Shown piece after piece: positions 60,650-64,000 of a stretch of 64,000 bases of DNA (positions are counted from its first letter, which is position 1; every line of letters starts with the position of its first letter). Source of the stretch: Morinoia aosen (taxonomy: Eukaryota; Arthropoda; Malacostraca; Amphipoda; Talitridae); contig CM059569.1 of NCBI GenBank assembly GCA_030386875.1, positions 44,431,842 through 44,495,841 of the forward strand. The letters run 5' to 3'. The notes under the pieces were generated by a model. It ran no database searches. It saw nothing but the letters and a program-made list of their open reading frames with translations, and was not told the DNA's origin. The position numbers were made by a program, and so were the translations under genes.

Positions 60650-61254
60650 AAAGACACTGGGGCGTTGAATTTGTAATGGGGATTTCATGAAGAAAAGAAA
60701 GGCTAAGATGAAGAAAAAGGCACTTAAGCATTGAATTTGTAATGGGGTGTTGTCGGATGGGGGTTTCATGGAGAAAAATAACGTTAAAGTGATATACTCG
60801 AATTTCTTTGGAATTTCTTTGAGAGCAGTTACGTTTAAATAATGGATTCGCAAACCCAGGGGACGGAAAGTTATTTTTTGGATGTTGGATGTACAAAAAA
60901 CTCCAGAAATTATAAGAAAATGATTAGTGTCTATCTCATGTTTTGTAGACGGTACCAAAAATTGAACACCGAGAAAATTAATACCAAACAAAACACTCCT
61001 ATTAAAAAATGAGCTTAATGAAGTATTGTCAATGTAAATTAGTAAGCTTTTGCGAGTTACACACTCGCTTTCTTACTTTATTAGGAAACTTTTATTTAAG
61101 TTACAGGATAAGAATTATAGAACCTAATACTCTCCCGAGGCCATTTCAGCACTTGTATTCTTGAAGCTTTTTAAAATCCTGCAAAATTACGTGAGCTATG
61201 AGATATGACTGCTAGGGCTGCGTGACTTGATGAACTAAAAAGGAGCTTTTTGTA
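60650..61254 (+). other. nompC 3' UTR and downstream
   Basis: Starts with a ~75 bp degenerate duplication containing TTGAATTTGTAATGGGG (60666, 60728). No further coding exon seen. Confidence 0.55.
61001..61006 (+). promoter_or_regulatory. Candidate poly(A) signal of nompC
   Basis: ATTAAA about 350 bases after the nompC stop, the nearest variant signal I could see; a canonical AATAAA occurs only at ~62699. Confidence 0.25.
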
Positions 61255-62420
61255 GCATTCTTACAATCTACGTACTGTGGTGCTCTCACGGTTGGTATCA
61301 TCGTTCCCTGCTACGCTGGCCCGCCAAAGATGGTGATGCTACCATGAGTAGCAGTATCATCTGTTGGTATCCCTGCTAAGCTGGTACACTAAAAATAGTG
61401 ATACTACTGAGAGTAGCAGCACCATCTGTTGGTATCACTGCTACGCTGGTACACTGAAAATAGTGATGCTACTGAGAGTAGCAGCACCATCTGTTGGTAT
61501 CACTGCTACGCTGGTACACTAAAAATAGTGATGCTACTGAGAGTAGCAGCACCATCTGTAGGTATCACTGCTACGCTGGTACACTAAAAATAGTGAAACT
61601 ACTGAAAGTAGCAGCACCATCTGTTGGTATCACTGCTACGCTGGTACACTAAAAATAGTGATACTACTGAAAGTAGCAGCACCATCTGTTGGGATCACTG
61701 CTACGCTGGTACACTAAAAATAGTGATGCTACTGAGAGTAGCAGCACCATCTGTTGGTATCACTGCTACGATGGTACACTAAAAATAGTGATACTACTGA
61801 AAGTAGCAGCACCATCTGTTGGTATCACTGCTACGCTGGTACACTAAAAATAGTGATGCTACTGAGAGTAGCAGCACCATCTGTAGGTATCACTGCTACG
61901 CTGGTACACTAAAAATAGTGATGCTACTGAGAGTAGCAGCACCATCTGTAGGTATCACTGCTACGCTGGTACACTAAAAATAGTGATACTACTGAAAGTA
62001 GCAGCACCATCTGTAGGTATCCCTGCTATGCTGGTACACTAAATATAATGATTTCAATAAGAGCAGCAGCGCCATCTTTTGGTATCACTGCTACTCTGAC
62101 GCCGAAATTATACCACCATGAGTAACAGCGCCATCTTTTGGTACCGTTGCGACACCAGCACACTAAAAATAGTGATGCTACTGAGAGTAGCAGCACCATC
62201 TGTAGGTATCACTGCTACGCTGGTACACTAAAAATAGTGATACTACTGAAAGTAGCAGCACCATCTGTAGGTATCACTGCTATGCTGGTACACTAAATAT
62301 AATGATTTCAATAAGAGCAGCAGCGCCATCTTTTGGTATCACTGCTACTCTGACGCCGAAATTATACCACCATGAGTAACAGCGCCATCTTTTGGTACCG
62401 TTGCGACACCAGCACACCCA
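61255..62420. repeat. 65 bp satellite, ~17 units
   Basis: GTAGCAGCACCATCTGTTGG plus TATCACTGCTACGCTGGTAC and a CTAAAAATAGTGAT stretch. A ~255 bp higher-order block with GCGCCATCTTTTGGTATC is duplicated (about 61990-62160 and 62245-62415). Confidence 0.92.
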
Positions 62421-62830
62421 TAAAAGAAACACCACTGGAAGTAGCATGCTTGTACCATCGAGTATGCAGATCGTAAACCCCAAAAACTTCACATTTGAAC
62501 TGCGGTGAACATAGAGTGCAGACACATAGTCTGCACACAAAAAATCATATATCACTGTTGTTTTGACCGGGAAAAACGTGCAAGATACTTTTAAAATTAA
62601 TTTCAAAAATTGAAAGCTTAGGCTGTTTTTGATGCATTGCACCCATGAAATTTTATTTATAGATATCCCACTCCTTGTGCCGTCCTATATTTCGGCACAA
62701 TAAATGTAGATTTATTTGTGATAGAGTATTTTAGTTGTACATATGTGAGAGTGCAAACGCGCGATTTTTTTGGAGCGATGTTTAAGAACACAGCGACAGC
62801 ACCCAATAATTTGGTGTGATATAAGATACA
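62421..62830. other. Unique 3' flank
   Basis: No gene or repeat recognised. Confidence 0.45.
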
Positions 62831-62849
62831 AACAATAAGTGCTCTATTA

Positions 62850-63175
62850 CACGGCGGCCTTAGTGTCCACGTAACTAGCCGTGACGGAGCTAGCCATTGA
62901 GTCGCTAGCCGTGATGTAACTAGCCATGAAGTTACTGACCGTGATATAACTAGCCATAGCGTAATTACCAGTGACGTAACTAACCGTGGAGTTAATAGCC
63001 GTGGCGTAACTACCAGTGATTTAAATAGCCATGTGTACAGTAACTAGTTATGGAGTAACTAGCCCTGACGTAGTTAGCCATAGCATAGCTAGCAGTAACG
63101 TAACTAGCCATGGAGTTACTAGCCATAGCTTAAATACCAGTGAGGTAACTAGCCATGGTGTAACTAGCCGTGCCT
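62850..63175. repeat. GTAACTAGCCATGG-type repeats
   Basis: About 20 degenerate 15-18 bp units such as TAACTAGCCGTGACG. Confidence 0.85.
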
Positions 63176-63489
63176 ATCTGCCTAAACTAGCTCGCTTTCC
63201 CACCGGTTTTTGTTCATGTTTTTTTGTTGAGCTATTTGAAAACGTCCCTAGCATCGAAGTTTTTGTATTTGTAACTGCCCCTGATATGTGAGCTGTTTGT
63301 AAATATGACGGTCTATTGGTGTTCGTAACTGTCGCTTGTAGACGTGTTGTTTGTGTATGTAAGACTTTAGTATGTAAGCTGTTTGTACTAGATACTGTCT
63401 CTCGTGTTCCAGGTGCTCGGTTTATGTGTGCATTGGAAGTTGAAACGAAATGTGCGTGTTTTGTTACCATGTTGACTCACAATGGGCGT

Positions 63490-63812
63490 GTTTGATGCAG
63501 CATACCATGATGCAGTATACCATGATGCAGCATACCATGATGCAGTATACCATGATGCAGCATCCCACGATGCAGTATACCATGATGCAGTATACCATGA
63601 TGCAGTATATCATGATGCAGCATGCCATGATGCAGCATACCACGATGCAGTATACCATGATGCAGTATACCATGATGCAGCATACCATGATGCAGCATAC
63701 CACGATGCAGTATACCACGATGCAGTATACCATGATGCAGTATACCATGACGCAGCATACCACGATGCAGTATACCATGATGCAGTACACCATGACGCAG
63801 TATACCATGTCG
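63490..63812. repeat. 15 bp ATGCAGTATACCATG satellite
   Basis: About 21 units. As 15 is a multiple of three, several frames stay open on both strands; these are not genes. Confidence 0.93.
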
Positions 63813-64000
63813 ACACACAAACACAACAGGCATGCTTTAGAAAACCTCAATGCTTCTGCTTGCGATAGCTCTACGCGGTCTCTAAACAACCAACATTCCT
63901 GAAAATTGCTTTGCTGTTTCACTGAATGCCCAAAGTCCCGGTAGCTATTGCTGCTGCTAATGTAACTTATCGTATTGCTCTTAGTGCTAAAATTATAGTA

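Noticed and set aside
62280..62642. 120-codon minus-strand frame with hydrophobic stretches
   Set aside because: Half of it overlaps the 65 bp satellite; no recognisable domain or splice context.
63450..63922. MMQYTMMQH / YHDAVYHDA repeat proteins
   Set aside because: 15 bp satellite keeps several frames open on both strands; no conserved flanks.

Overview
This is a eukaryotic, almost certainly arthropod window: long AT-rich introns, GC-rich exons with GT-AG junctions, and an extraordinary load of tandem repeats. The protein similarity, a TTAGG-like stretch and the repeat density suggest a crustacean, possibly malacostracan, but the species cannot be fixed from sequence alone. No prokaryotic operon, CRISPR array or rRNA is visible.

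The plus strand is nearly filled by one gene, the mechanotransduction channel NompC/TRPN. I could place 28 coding exons between 908 and 60649. Every exon phase joins to the next, giving 4518 bases: the last 1505 residues plus the stop. They hold about 26 ankyrin repeats, a linker, six membrane segments with a pore loop, the TRP domain and a charged C-terminal tail. The family has 29 ankyrin repeats, so the start and about three repeats lie upstream of the window.

Inside the 10.4 kb intron 12 of nompC, on the minus strand, sits a complete six-exon UDP-glycosyltransferase gene (32757 down to 26976, 523 residues). It has a signal peptide and a C-terminal membrane anchor, but its UDP-sugar signature is altered.

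The most unusual thing here is the relation between repeats and exons. At many nompC junctions the intron side carries tandem copies of the exon end plus its splice site. Donor-side examples follow exons 1, 2, 5, 6, 9, 12, 13, 14, 17, 21, 23 and 25. Acceptor-side copies precede exons 1, 10, 12, 15, 18, 20 and 26. Several reach kilobase size, with tens of repeated donors. The junctions of the nested antisense UGT gene show nothing like this.

Other repeats and mobile DNA: a 6.2 kb array of a 29 bp unit open in all six frames (45.2-51.4 kb); a second 29 bp array bounded by inverted repeats (11.2-13.1 kb); a G-rich 9 bp array (10.4-10.9 kb); a probable 1.74 kb solo LTR inserted in a 34 bp minisatellite with a 4 bp target duplication; two opposite copies of a ~270 bp MITE; foldback elements; a tRNA-headed SINE; and 3' flanking satellites (61.2-63.8 kb). 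The large open frames over these arrays are repeat artefacts, not genes.
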